DNA of 32,783 nucleotides, from the NCBI GenBank assembly GCA_037179515.1, contig JAXCGZ010021718.1:1-32783 (forward strand). Reading direction: 5' to 3'. Of this stretch, positions 1-11,716 are shown in pieces. The notes under the pieces were generated by a model. It ran no database searches. It had not been told where the DNA came from and saw nothing but the letters and a program-made list of their open reading frames with translations. Position 1 is the first letter of the stretch, and each line of letters begins with the position of its first letter. This stretch comes from Halocaridina rubra. Taxonomy: Eukaryota > Arthropoda > Malacostraca > Decapoda > Atyidae. A program made the position numbers and the translations under genes.

Positions 1-714
<714 letters not shown>

Positions 715-745
715 GTGTGTGTGTGTTTATGTGGATGCATATATA

Positions 746-842
746 GTTTCGATTTTACGTCAAGAATTCCCTTTTCAACTAAGGGCTAGGACGGTTGCCT
801 TCTTGCGAAGGACTTATTTTGGCAGATGTAATCGTTACCCTG
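746..842 (-). mobile_element. SINE-A copy, 5'-truncated
   Basis: Read on the minus strand, this matches the 3' half of the full-length SINE-A copies at 31300-31492 and 28642-28833. It keeps the 'GGTAACGATTACATCTGCC' block, the 'AAGGCAACCGTCCTAGCCC' block and the tail ending 'TTTTACG' (plus-strand sense). The tRNA-like head is missing; similarity stops near 842. Loss of the 5' end with the 3' end retained is the usual outcome of incomplete target-primed reverse transcription. The 3' flank is AT/CA-rich and leads into the (TA)n tract at 612-711. Confidence 0.88.
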
Positions 843-993
843 TTTGGTTGCATTTAGTCACCTATGTCTCCAGTTAAAAAAAAAAATAGTGCTTCACAAT
901 TTCATTGTGCGAAGTATTCCCTTAATTTAACTTATTTTACCTGTAATATACCAATATGATAAAACAAAGAAAATAATGAAAATTAAAGGGGGA

Positions 994-1041
<48 letters not shown>

Positions 1042-1055
1042 TATAATAATAATAA
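994..1055. repeat. (AAT)n microsatellite
   Basis: About 20 AAT units with one TTA interruption near 1041. Confidence 0.95.
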
Positions 1056-1794
1056 GGGTCAGTCAGTACGTGACTCGCAAAAAAATCATAAAATTGTATA
1101 TATATAAACCCGGAGGAAATGGAGGAGGATCGTCGAGAAATATCCTTCGCTCATTATTATAAATACGAGGGGGAAAAAAAGCCTTAAAAAGAACTTATAT
1201 TATTAGAACTTACACAAAACATACGGAAAAAAAATGCGAGTGGGTGAGGGGTTGGTTGATGATCAGTCCCTCCCTCCCAAGGCCCCTCCGTCGTCAGAAG
1301 TACATCATGGGGCCACCTGATAAAACAAACTCCCGAGAAAAAAATCATTCATCTAATTTCAAAAAGTAATTACAAAGGATATTCACAACAAAATATCTCC
1401 CCTCTCGCAGTCGAGTAAAATTGAAAAACAAATAAAAATTCTGCAGAATCAATACAAGACGTAAGACGATGCTGAAGAGGGGCTGAGGGGGAGGACGAGG
1501 GGAAGGGATGACTGAGGGGAGGGTAGCCAGGAGGTGGCAGAGGGTAGGGAATGAGGAATTTGAAGGGGGCGATTGCAGTGGAAGGAGGGAGGAGGGGGAT
1601 TAATATGAGAATATATGATTGCAATGCTCTACGACCAAATGATCATAAATGGCATGTGGGTAAGGGGAAAAGCAAGGCTATAAATACAATATTCTCTAAA
1701 ATACAATATTACAAATAGTCTCTAGGTGAAGGAGAGAGCGAGGGGAACGGGGGTAAACCGAAAAGGGGAAAAAAAGAGGGAAGATAAAGGTGGG

Positions 1795-1797
<3 letters not shown>
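1056..1797. other. Non-coding stretch with purine-rich + strand
   Basis: The + strand is strongly G/A-rich at about 1465-1600 and 1730-1797. The open frames here are proline/serine- or glutamate/arginine-rich by composition alone and are not gene-like. No gene seen. Confidence 0.55.

Positions 1798-1866
<69 letters not shown>
1798..1866. repeat. (GA)n microsatellite
   Basis: About 34 uninterrupted GA units that extend a purine-rich region on the + strand. Confidence 0.97.
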
Positions 1867-1867
<1 letters not shown>

Positions 1868-2161
1868 GATGGCTTCCGAAACGGTACGAAACCATCCGAA
1901 ATGAAGCCGAAACGCAATGGTTTTGGGGAAGTTTCATACAACATCGCGAGTTTGCAATTTTGATAACCATTCCGAACACTACGATTGACCGACGATAAGG
2001 CAGGCACACACACTCAAACTTATTATAAATAGAGAAGCGACAGAATATATAAGACTTTTTTATTCTATTTATTTATGGTCTATTTACTCATATTCTCTTC
2101 CGTGAATAAAATGACCCTTTTTATTGTTTTTATCGGCATTTCGTCATCTATGCAATAAAGA

Positions 2162-2164
<3 letters not shown>

Positions 2165-2192
<28 letters not shown>
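2165..2192. repeat. (TC)n microsatellite
   Basis: 14 TC units. Confidence 0.95.
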
Positions 2193-2195
<3 letters not shown>

Positions 2196-2265
2196 TTCTT
2201 CCTCTCATGCGCCTTTCTGCCCGAAGTTGGAGGCCGCTCTCCCGCCAGAATGAGTGAATTATTTT

Positions 2266-2288
2266 GGGTGGGGTGGGGTGGAGGGGGG
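2266..2288 (+). other. Predicted G-quadruplex motif
   Basis: Four G runs of 3, 4, 4 and 6, separated by loops of 1, 1 and about 4 bases (T, T, TGGA). Very short loops are typical of stable parallel quadruplexes. It lies 45 bp upstream of a (TC)n tract. Confidence 0.7.
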
Positions 2289-2325
2289 CAAAGCGCATCG
2301 AAGCTACCGCCACCTTCTTAAGTTC

Positions 2326-2332
<7 letters not shown>

Positions 2333-2407
<75 letters not shown>
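2333..2407. repeat. (CT)n microsatellite
   Basis: About 37 CT units. The sequence at 2408-2800 downstream is partly pyrimidine-rich (2515-2590) and holds no gene that I can see. Confidence 0.96.
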
Positions 2408-2410
<3 letters not shown>

Positions 2411-2807
2411 CCCTGTGTTGCAATAGTTGTTCTGCATCTGGCAAACGAAGCATCAAATATAATATATTATTATTAATATTGGCAAGGTCGGGAAAAGATG
2501 TCTTGCGTTCCTTTTGCTGCCTTCTCTTCCTCCTCTTCCAACTCCTCTTTTTCTTCCTCCTCTTCCATTTCTTCCTCTTTTTCCTCTCTTATAATAAATG
2601 TATTTCTATTGCTATTGTGAGTCTTCAATTGAACATGGAATCAACAACAATGCAACAACGACAGTCGCTCGCTCGCTGGAAACCTTTGAACACGGTGTGG
2701 TGTGTGTCGCTGCAACATTTGTATACATATATTTATATATATTGCAACGGTGCGTGAGACGACGAATGCACGCATCTACTCATGTAAATACATAAGTATT
2801 CATGTAT

Positions 2808-2853
2808 GTATGTATCGAGGTATATATGTATATAAGTATGCATGAATGATTGT

Positions 2854-2855
<2 letters not shown>
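2808..2855. repeat. Left copy of a direct repeat flanking an AT tract
   Basis: About 48 bp that match 3012-3059 at about 42 positions, without gaps. The two copies flank the AT/GT microsatellite at 2854-2984. Confidence 0.65.
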
Positions 2856-2985
<130 letters not shown>

Positions 2986-3011
2986 ATGTATTTTAGTATG
3001 CATGCACGCGT

Positions 3012-3059
3012 GTATGTATCAAAATATATATGTATATAAGTATGCATGCATGAAGGTAT
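3012..3059. repeat. Right copy of a direct repeat flanking an AT tract
   Basis: Partner of 2808-2855. Sequence on to about 3120 stays rich in ATGC and GTAT tetranucleotide variants. Confidence 0.65.
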
Positions 3060-3120
3060 GTACGTATATATAAAAGTATGTAAGCATGCATGCATGTATA
3101 TATGCATATATGTATGACTT

Positions 3121-3422
3121 GATTTGCGTACGCAAGAATCTGATAAAAGTAAAAGCATTGCACATAAGGGTACAGAGAGTCATTTGTTTATATATACCAC
3201 ATTTATCTTAGGTAAATACGCCTCCACGTCAAAGAAAGATAAAAAGCGAAAACAAAAAAAACCCATCAAATATTCCAGTCAGCAGAAGCTGACACACAAA
3301 CACACATAGGTGTACACCTCTGTTATTGTGCGCGTATGAATACTTATAAATAAAAAGGGACACAAAGCCTTAGACACACATACACTGCAGAGTATTAATC
3401 AACTGCTATGGGAAAGTGAAAA
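3121..3422. other. Non-coding stretch, no gene seen
   Basis: AT-rich sequence with scattered CACA patches. No recognisable element. Confidence 0.5.
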
Positions 3423-3512
3423 GGGGGGTGAGACAAGAGAGGGGGAGGGAGGGAATGGAGGGGGTGGAGTAGAAGGGGGGGAGGGAATGGAAGGGGTTGG
3501 AGTGGAAGGGAG
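3423..3512 (+). repeat. G-rich minisatellite with quadruplex potential
   Basis: Two tandem units of about 32 bp (about 3449-3480 and 3481-3512) share GAGGGAATGG at the start and a GGAGT core. At least six runs of three or more G in about 90 bp give quadruplex potential on the + strand. Confidence 0.7.
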
Positions 3513-3698
3513 TTTCTATACGACCACACACACACAACCCTAATAAATGAAGTAATATATGCACCGGCCTATAGTCTTAATGGCCTACACGTAGACATAT
3601 TATTCACTCCACCCCTGTCAAGTCTCGAAGCTCATTCTATTTCAATCTCCTAAACACATATACATACATAAATGCATGCATGAATACATACATACACA

Positions 3699-3805
<107 letters not shown>

Positions 3806-3834
3806 GCACGTAAGTTGTTGACGTAAACACACAC

Positions 3835-4046
<212 letters not shown>

Positions 4047-4081
4047 TTTGCTTAAGCATTGGCTACAGAGTGGAACTAGCG

Positions 4082-4111
4082 TTTTTTTTTTTTTTTTTGA
4101 GAGAGAGAGAG
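4082..4111. repeat. Poly(T) followed by short (GA)n
   Basis: About 17 T, then about 6 GA units. A short inverted repeat (GTATAAG / CTTATAC) follows at about 4130-4147. Confidence 0.85.
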
Positions 4112-4186
4112 CAAATATCAAAATATCAGTACGTATAAGTGCTTATACTTATGCAAACTTATGCACTAAGTTTTTTGTTTGAGAAC

Positions 4187-4190
<4 letters not shown>

Positions 4191-4243
<53 letters not shown>
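4191..4243. repeat. (TA)n microsatellite
   Basis: About 26 units. Confidence 0.96.
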
Positions 4244-4245
<2 letters not shown>

Positions 4246-4662
4246 CTAATTAAACAAATACCTAACCAGAAGTTTCAATTTTCTTGACAGGATATCGAAA
4301 TTCTTATTCATTATTTCATGGCTCTTAATATACTGAACTATAATAAAGAAACCTACGTGAGGAGAAAACTATAAATATAATCAGATGTACAACTGTAACG
4401 TCAAGTTCATCATAACGTGATTTAATTGATGAAAAAATATGCAATTATATAAAAACTATCAGTTGAATCAATATGAGAGGTCATGGGGAATCCTGAGATG
4501 GGGGAAGAGATAGAGAGGGGGGATATATGTATATTTTTATCCCCCAATGAAGAATGTTATATTATATGCGGTGAAACCCACAATGCAGAGGGATCAGCAT
4601 CATCATCATCTTGAGGGGGGAGGAGGAGGAGATGAAGGAAGAGGAGGAGGAGAGAGATGCTT
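4244..4662. other. Non-coding stretch, no gene seen
   Basis: AT-rich to about 4480, then purine-rich, with CAT repeats near 4588 and GGA repeats at 4617-4655. Confidence 0.5.

Positions 4663-4694
<32 letters not shown>
4663..4694. repeat. (TC)n microsatellite
   Basis: About 15 units with one TA interruption. Confidence 0.93.
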
Positions 4695-4871
4695 GACACC
4701 ATTCAATAACCCCCAGCCTTGATTTGTTAAGAGATAGGGTAAAGGGAAATCCAATATTACGTTAATATGCCGCCCGAGCACATGTAACATAATATTCCAT
4801 TTTCTATAAGATGTGCAGGACCGGCATCCAATATTCTATAATGAATTCCCATTACGTTAGCCAGAAATGTA

Positions 4872-4999
4872 ATAAGAGCAGAAGGAAGGAGGAGGAGAAG
4901 GAGGGGGAGGAGGAGGAGGAGGACGAAGAGCAACAGAATCAGGCAGGCAGGCAGGCAGTGCAAAGGAAAGAGAGCTGCAACAGAAAGAGAGAGAGAGAA
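4872..4999. repeat. Purine-rich tract with (AGGC)n and (GA)n
   Basis: GGA/GAA-rich at 4880-4930, then about four AGGC units at 4940-4958, then a short (GA)n at about 4985-4998. Confidence 0.8.
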
Positions 5000-5439
5000 T
5001 AAGAAAGATCAAAAGGGATATACAATGCCTAAGAAAGGGATACGTGAAAGAGACCCCTGGTGAAGAGATTCCTGAACTTGGAAATCTTAATCTAAAGGGA
5101 AATGCAGCTGTAATATTCCATACATTCTATACAATTCCCAACAATTCCGAAATATTATACCTCTCATTTCATATAATAATTATACAACTTGGTATTGAAT
5201 CTTACCAAAAAAAAAAATGTCATAAATGTTATTGTAGGGACTTATTCACATTAGAACGATTGGGTACAAATGCTTATAATCATCCGAACAATATTATATA
5301 AACCTTCCTACCTACCGAAATTATCACCAAAATGCATAGCTAACTTCAGTCAAACAAATCTAGTCCTATATTGTTATTTTACTTTCTATATAAGGTGAGG
5401 AAATTGATACAAAATGCTACAAATGGTAAACAGTAGGTT
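5000..5439. other. AT-rich stretch, no gene seen
   Basis: An 85-codon open frame at 5044-5301 has no recognisable motif, and its AT-driven codon content gives no reason to call it a gene. Confidence 0.45.
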
Positions 5440-5735
5440 AAAGGTCTCTGAAGAAAGGCAGAGGCAAGACTGTTTTCACAGAGCCCTACTATATACCTAC
5501 CTAACAGCGGGATCCAAGCCCCCTAGTCTAATCACGTGGACCCAGTGATCTCCAGGCAATGACTGAATAATCAGGTAGATCTATAGCAAGTCACCGACCC
5601 CCCAATTAATTGCCCAGTTTAATCGGTAACATGAGAAAGTGAAAACTAAGCCAACCTTGGGCCAGGATCGAACCTGGGCCAGTATATTACCAGCCCCAAA
5701 CGCTACCTGTGCACCATAATGTCGCTAAACCTTAA
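5440..5735 (-). mobile_element. SINE-C: tRNA-headed retroposon, boundaries uncertain
   Basis: Read on the minus strand, about 5725 down to 5650 has a tRNA-like pol III promoter: an A-box-like TGGTGCACAGG and, about 40 bases later, a good B box GGTTCGATCC at about 5670. The B box sits in an imperfect CCAGG/CCTGG arm. A body of more densely mixed composition than its surroundings continues to about 5440. The head and overall length fit a tRNA-derived SINE. No second copy, poly(A)-type tail or target duplication could be fixed in this window, so both ends are estimates. It could instead be a tRNA pseudogene next to unrelated sequence. Confidence 0.55.
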
Positions 5736-5972
5736 GCCCATTCTCATTTTCTGCGTCTTCGGCACGTGTCTAAGGACTGATAGCAATAACCAACCCCTTA
5801 ATTATACATTCCATATGTCCGCTCACCCGTCAATTTTAATTTTCACTCCAGACAGAAAGGTGTCATAGTTTACATCTTAGACGTGCTAGAGCTGGGGCAA
5901 GCGAACGATAAACCTGATAATTCAGTGTAATAGTGATTAGTTGAAAGAGGAAAGATGCGGACCTAACAATCG

Positions 5973-5993
5973 ATATATATATATAATATATAT

Positions 5994-6048
<55 letters not shown>

Positions 6049-6051
6049 TTA
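5973..6051. repeat. Interrupted (AT)n microsatellite
   Basis: AT tract broken by several AAT or ATT slips. Confidence 0.95.
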
Positions 6052-6055
6052 TAAG

Positions 6056-6110
6056 AACCAACCTTGGGCTTAAAAGAGTATAAGGAAGGTGGGGTAGAAC
6101 CCCAGGTCAA
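6056..6110 (-). other. tRNA-arm-like fragment, possible SINE-C relic
   Basis: CCAACCTTGGGC recurs here from the SINE-C copy (near 5652). On the minus strand the flank carries a GGGGTTCTACCCC hairpin that resembles a T arm with a B box. It is directly adjacent to an AT tract. The remaining similarity is too weak to classify. Confidence 0.3.
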
Positions 6111-6278
6111 AGTAAAAAATCTATCTATATACTGCAAAAAGCCGACTCAAAACTCGTGCCTATAAGAAATAATGAAAAATTTGAAGTATTTACAATAGGT
6201 CAGTTTCATGTAAGGTATTTTGCTATTTCGTTATTGTAATTAGAAGTTTATTATATTCTCACCGCCACTATAAAGCTC

Positions 6279-6287
6279 CTCTCTCTC

Positions 6288-6354
<67 letters not shown>
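6279..6354. repeat. (CT)n microsatellite, interrupted
   Basis: CT units with CTCC interruptions. Confidence 0.95.
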
Positions 6355-6358
<4 letters not shown>

Positions 6359-7058
6359 GAGGCGTTTTCGCTTGGATTAAGCCAGGCTTTTGGGGGGTAA
6401 GGTAGGATAATATTAACATCCAACCCAGTTTGCTCTGGATTAGTTAAACAGTTAATTCAAATTGACTTGTTAGCTGCGAGTCTGTTTAAATCTTGGAGAA
6501 TTGGGTACGTGGGACCAACAAGACGGCTTTGGACTCACACACAGACGCTTGCTCGTGCGCAAATATTGTACACACAGAAGCAGCAGCAGCAGATGCACCA
6601 ACGATCTCTATGAAGATGTAAAACCCAAGATTTTGTTATTTCGAACTTCCGTACATCACAGTTTATTCCAAATATTTCACTCTATAATACTTTTATATAT
6701 CTAGGATACGAAGAAATTTATTCTTAAATATTACAATAAAAGTAGATGGATTATTTTGAAAATTCTTTATCCTCTTATTACTTAACATTTTTACCTATTT
6801 CATGTATAAGTAAAGGACGAGGAAGTACTCACACGGGGTAAGCAGCTGGACTTTCCATTAAGCAGCAAATTCACTGAATCATTGATGAGGGGTTCACAAG
6901 AATGCGTCCGATTTGCAACACATCAGTAATAAACGCTCTGTTCATGGGCATATGCCAAAAAAAAAAAATCAAGTAATGATTCAGAATATAATTTCTTAAG
7001 ATACCATTAATAAATTGTAGTAGGAGAGAGAGGATTAATTAAGTAAGAAATATGCCTT
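6355..7058. other. Non-coding stretch, no gene seen
   Basis: AT-rich; a short (CAG)n near 6579-6595 and a poly(A) at about 6957-6968 are the only notable items. Confidence 0.5.
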
Positions 7059-7123
7059 ATACTTTAATATCACCTACAACAATGCCTGTGCTGTGGATAT
7101 TATTATTATTATTACTATTATTA

Positions 7124-7158
<35 letters not shown>

Positions 7159-7205
7159 CTTTAACATGATCTAAAACATCGATGTCGCTGTGGCTATCAT
7201 TATTA

Positions 7206-7238
<33 letters not shown>
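7059..7238. repeat. Diverged tandem duplication, each copy ending in (TTA)n
   Basis: The unit begins ATACTTTAA, carries CTGTGG about 30 bases later and ends in a (TAT)n array. It occurs at 7059-7154 and again at 7155-7238. The copies differ at many sites but keep the same order of landmarks, so the duplication is old and the two (TTA)n arrays probably descend from one. Confidence 0.6.
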
Positions 7239-7239
<1 letters not shown>

Positions 7240-8249
7240 ACTCTTCTTAGACCCTTTTCTTCCTGTTTTTGGTGTTCCCTTCCCACACAGTGAGACGGCG
7301 TCAGTGGGCACAGGAAGTGCTCGGAGTATACAACAGGTTATTACCGTTCTAACGTTGACAAATTTAACAAGCGGGCGTCCCATTTCCCCTGTTACTAAAC
7401 TCCCAACCACATATAAAGCCAATAAACTCCCCCCTCCCCCCTAAGCCCTCTTTCTCACCACAGTTCTACGGTGTGCCTATATTCGCTAATGAACAGAAGT
7501 ACAACAACATGGACTTATTATGCGATGAGAAAAATATTAACACTTTAAAAAAAATTCTGAAAATATATGAAAGCAGGATATATGTAATTCTATGAAGTAT
7601 CTTAAAATCAAAACTCTGTTCAGCATTATTAGTAATTCTGTAAAATATTTAAAGAAAATCCTCGACTCTGCAGTACTTAAGAGACAGGTATTAGACTTCA
7701 AGTATCGAACACATTCTACATATTAAAAAAAAAATCCAGAAAAACATGTGTTGCTGATAGCAAAGAAATCACCTGACTTGAGGAAAAAAAATTAAAATTT
7801 CCTAGAGATTGAAATATTATTTACAGGAAAAGTATTCTAAGGTAAGTTTATACATTTTAATAATCATAAAATAAAAAAAACACAAAAGGATCATCTATAC
7901 TAGTAAAGAAAAGATTGTAATTGTTGATGAACTCTGGTAGCAATTATCTTTACTTGATAAAAAAGAAAAAAAAATCTCAGACTTTAAGTATCATAGAAAT
8001 AAAATAATTCCATCATTCCCGTTATTTGATAATTGCTGTTGTCGTATCTACGAGGAAACACCATGGCATATGGTCATCATCTATTGGCTCCAAATTTGCT
8101 TATATCAACAAATAGGACTCTTTAGCAAAATCAGCCGATCAAGAGAGACTTTGATGCTATAAAATCCTTTGAAAAGGCGACGGGGACAGCTTCGCATCGG
8201 TAAATAAGGCTTTCCCCTTCACGTACAAGTATAAAATGCGTATAATTAT
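7239..8249. other. AT-rich stretch, no gene seen
   Basis: About 1 kb with many short poly(A) runs after 7550. The short frames near 7190-7444 extend through the (TTA)n array and are not gene-like. Confidence 0.5.
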
Positions 8250-8256
8250 GCATATA

Positions 8257-8295
<39 letters not shown>

Positions 8296-8328
8296 CACAT
8301 GAAAAGATTACATTTACCCGCTAAGGAA

Positions 8329-8362
<34 letters not shown>
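8250..8362. repeat. (AT)n and (AAT)n microsatellites
   Basis: Interrupted AT tract at about 8250-8291, then (AAT)n at about 8329-8362, with 37 bp between. Confidence 0.93.
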
Positions 8363-8365
<3 letters not shown>

Positions 8366-8808
8366 CCCTAGCAAATAGTAATGATTACATTTAAAAAAAT
8401 ACTCTTCATACTGGAAAGAATTAAAATATTAATAGCATATTTTGGCATTTTTCACCGTAAGATGGAAAAAGTTAAGAGATTTGTTTTAATACAACTGTCA
8501 AACAAAGACGACCAAAATATATGAAGGCGGAAGAAAGAAAAAGAAGAAGAAAAAAGAAAATTAAAACGAAGAAATACGAGAAAAGGGAAAATAATGAAGA
8601 CATAAATGCAAGAATTTAAGAGAAGTAACGCCAGAGGAGTATTAACAGAGTGTACAGTATTCTACAGAATATATATATATACATATACTCGTCCTGTACC
8701 TGGTTATAACAGTGTTATCTCGGCAGAATGCGTTATCGTAACAAAGCGGTCCGAGGAAGGAGCTCTCTCTAGGCTGGACAAGTTTATTCGGCGTCACAAA
8801 TCGTGAAT

Positions 8809-8811
<3 letters not shown>
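8363..8811. other. Mixed stretch, no gene called
   Basis: AAG/GAA-rich at 8525-8595. 8690-8805 is balanced in composition, unlike its surroundings, and is open in one + strand frame (to 8806), but it has no motif that I recognise. Confidence 0.4.

Positions 8812-8872
<61 letters not shown>
8812..8872. repeat. (CT)n microsatellite
   Basis: About 30 uninterrupted units. Confidence 0.96.
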
Positions 8873-8874
<2 letters not shown>

Positions 8875-8997
8875 GAAGGGTGTGGCATATGCGTCAAAAG
8901 ACACACATACATACATACACAAGCATTTACACTAACTTTAATCATCAAAGGGGACTAACCAAGTGTTGGTTTAGTCTTCAGAGATGTAAGTACAAAG

Positions 8998-9000
<3 letters not shown>

Positions 9001-9088
<88 letters not shown>
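9001..9088. repeat. (TA)n microsatellite
   Basis: About 44 uninterrupted units. Confidence 0.97.
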
Positions 9089-9091
<3 letters not shown>

Positions 9092-10144
9092 AATTTATGC
9101 AGACCACAAAATAAGCATGAACATATACAAATCTAAACATAAATAATATTATATGAAAAAAAAAACATGAGATTTTTATTCGAAGGTTAATCGTCCGGGG
9201 CCCTTAGCTGACTGTTATCTGTTTTTCTTAATTTTATATTTTTAGAGGCTTAAATATACTCTAATTGTAGAAGATGAATTTCAAATGGCTTAATTCTAAG
9301 ACAAAGTATTAAGACTGGTTTCTGAATATAATATTTTTTTCTCTATTTCCGCATTTAATTTTAAAAAAATACTTATTTGTACCGTGACTTTCTTAATAAG
9401 GGGGAGACGGTGAACATGAAGAAGTGGGGGGTGGCAAGTTATATCAAAGGAAGAGAGAAACATATACTATTTTCATTAAAAAAAAAAAAAAAAAAAAAAC
9501 ATTCGTGGTGATAAACTCACAATCATTTGGCGCATTCACATAGCGTGGAATAACATCTCACGAGCGCACGCGCACATCATTCTTGAGCGAGAGCAAAGCC
9601 AATATACAAGACGGACAGAGTGTGGGCAATGAGGCCTGATAATGAAACGGACAAAGATTGTGGGAGGGGCAATGGCTCCTCCCCCAACACTTGGGTGAAA
9701 GAGGTGATGATTTTTCTCTAAAGAGGATCGTGCCCATGCATCATGTGCAATACTATCATCGAACCCACCTTCGCGCCCTCTCACAAGGCCCTTCGCGCCC
9801 ACTCGCAAAGCCCACTCCCTACACATCTTCCACCTACCACCCTACAAATAAAATACATCCTGTGGGAATGCGATACGGGCAAGCTTTTGTTATTAGGGAA
9901 TGAGGAATGGCACTAACGACAATTTTTTTTTATTCAAAGGGGGGGGGGGGTGTTTGAAAGTCATGAAAGATGACTCTACTTGACTCCGCCTCTTTCGTAC
10001 CTGTGGCCCACTGAGAAACAACCACTCCGTGACTCTACCTTCGTCTGTAGTCCGATTCAAATTCGATAATGGATGGGATTAAAAAAAATTCGCGGATGTT
10101 GCCAGACAGTTGAATGAGGTCACTGGATATCCATCCAGTGTACT
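9089..10144. other. Mixed stretch with a poly(A) run, no gene called
   Basis: AT-rich to 9477, then a 22-base A run at 9478-9499. 9500-9850 is complex, balanced sequence with open frames of about 80-96 codons on both strands (9658-9903 +, 9536-9826 -), neither with a recognisable domain. An 11-base G run lies near 9940. A short inverted repeat CACTGGA/TCCAGTG at about 10122-10141 abuts the SINE-A fragment. Confidence 0.4.
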
Positions 10145-10189
10145 GTTCCGGTTTTACGTCACGGACTCCCTTTTCTACTAAGGGCTAGG
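10145..10189 (-). mobile_element. SINE-A fragment, last 45 bp only
   Basis: Matches only the 3' terminus of SINE-A (minus strand), from the CCTAGCCC block to the CCGGAAC end. Similarity stops abruptly at 10189, giving a very short 5'-truncated insertion or a broken copy. Confidence 0.8.
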
Positions 10190-10374
10190 TGGACATAAAT
10201 ATTCAGAGATATATATACAAAAATATGTAAAAAATAAATAAAAGCAGATAGAGAAATAACTAATTAGACTGAGTACGAAACAAGAAATCTGATTACGTTT
10301 CTGTTCCCTTTGAACTCTATTATCATTACATAGATCAATTTCATAAAATCCAAAATTAAATGAAATTTCATTTG

Positions 10375-10378
<4 letters not shown>

Positions 10379-10454
<76 letters not shown>
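10379..10454. repeat. (CT)n microsatellite
   Basis: About 38 uninterrupted units. Confidence 0.97.
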
Positions 10455-10455
<1 letters not shown>

Positions 10456-10795
10456 AGGCTTTTAAAACTCTCTGACTATGGCAGATACATATAATGGTAG
10501 GGAGATAGCACAAGAGACTCTTTCACAAGCAGAGGTAAATGATGGAACGATTCATTAGTCGCCGAAGACGTTGGCACAAGACATATTTAAGCCCTCTCCC
10601 ATCCCAAGCCTCTACTTTCAGCTAGGATCAAGCCATCCTCTCCCCTACAGTATCTCTGCCATACTCCCCTTACCTTCAACTTACGCCCCTACCATACCTG
10701 ATCGCCTACATATACTCAGCCATAAGCCCATTACTGCCTCTATTTAAACTGTCAGTCACAATGGTTGTTCCGATAACAAACATAAAACATACTAT

Positions 10796-10801
<6 letters not shown>

Positions 10802-10857
<56 letters not shown>
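10802..10857. repeat. (TG)n microsatellite
   Basis: About 28 uninterrupted units. The flanks at 10455-10801 and 10858-11480 show no gene; the + strand at 10580-10740 is C/T-rich. Confidence 0.96.
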
Positions 10858-10860
<3 letters not shown>

Positions 10861-11484
10861 ATTTACAGTTAGGTAAATACTTACACAAGTACACACACCA
10901 TACAAATAATAAACAAGTTTCACGCTGAATACAATTTACAACTGTATAGTACATAAAGGATAATATTAAGACAGTTTAAGATTCACAAGACATTACATTA
11001 AAGAATCTTTGCACCGATATGCTAATAAAAATTAATAATATACAAATAAAACCCATGAAAACGAGAGATTAATATAGATGCAATTCTCTTGTTTAATCAA
11101 GCGTATTTTCTCAACATGCAAAATAGTATGAAATAAGAGTTTCTTACTTGCAAACAAATACCTCAACAAACACATAACGCTGTTGGGGTGATGAATATAA
11201 AAATCACCAAACAAATAATCTACGCTGAAGTAACAACAAAAAATGATTGGAGAAGACGATAATGAACCTCACAACATTTGTGCCTCCTTTGTCAACCCCC
11301 AACCCTTTTTGATAATTAATAATCAAGTCTTGCCTTTATTCATTACAAGACTGTCTATTACATTCTTTAATTATCGCCTCCTTACCTTCATCTATCGCCC
11401 GTCGAGGCAGGTAGGCAAAAAGGATCCTCTAAAAATAAAGTGTCTTTTCGAGTTAAACTTCGGCCATTTTAATGGGTAGACTTA

Positions 11485-11716
11485 GGCCCGATTTCTTAGA
11501 CAGTGTAAACCTAGGATACCATTTTGTTAGTTAGCTAGACACACACAAATGGATTTCATAAACGCATCTGACGCGGTTCTGTGTATGGCTAGGATCCCGT
11601 ACGGGATCCTAGCCATACGCAGAACCGCGTCAGATACGTATGTGAAATCCATTTGTGTGTGTCTAGCTAACTAACAATATGGTATGATAGGTTTACACTG
11701 TCTAAGAAATCGGGCC
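11485..11716. mobile_element. Palindromic MITE, PIF/Harbinger (Tourist-like) type
   Basis: The element is one inverted repeat with arms 11485-11600 and 11601-11716 and no spacer. The centre reads CCCGT|ACGGG. I count 7 mismatches in 116 paired positions, with no gaps (about 94%). The termini are GGCCCGATTTCTTAGACAGT and its complement. They are flanked by TTA on both sides (11482-11484 and 11717-11719), which fits the 3-bp TWA target duplication of PIF/Harbinger transposons. G/C-rich tips starting GG..C are also usual for that superfamily. It has no coding capacity and would be moved in trans by a transposase elsewhere. High arm identity suggests it is not very old. Alternatives such as a chance foldback are made unlikely by the coincidence of flanking TTA with the exact arm ends. 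Confidence 0.85.

Noticed and set aside
1696..2013. Ser-Leu or Arg-Glu repeat frames, here and at 2191-2476, 10178-10513, 25690-25950, 26314-26906 and 32315-32574
   Set aside because: They are translations of (CT)n or (GA)n tracts.
4739..4855. Possible foldback element with GTAA.GGGAA ends and CACAT inner ends
   Set aside because: Ungapped pairing is only about 26 of 45 positions, with the middle unpaired; too weak to call.
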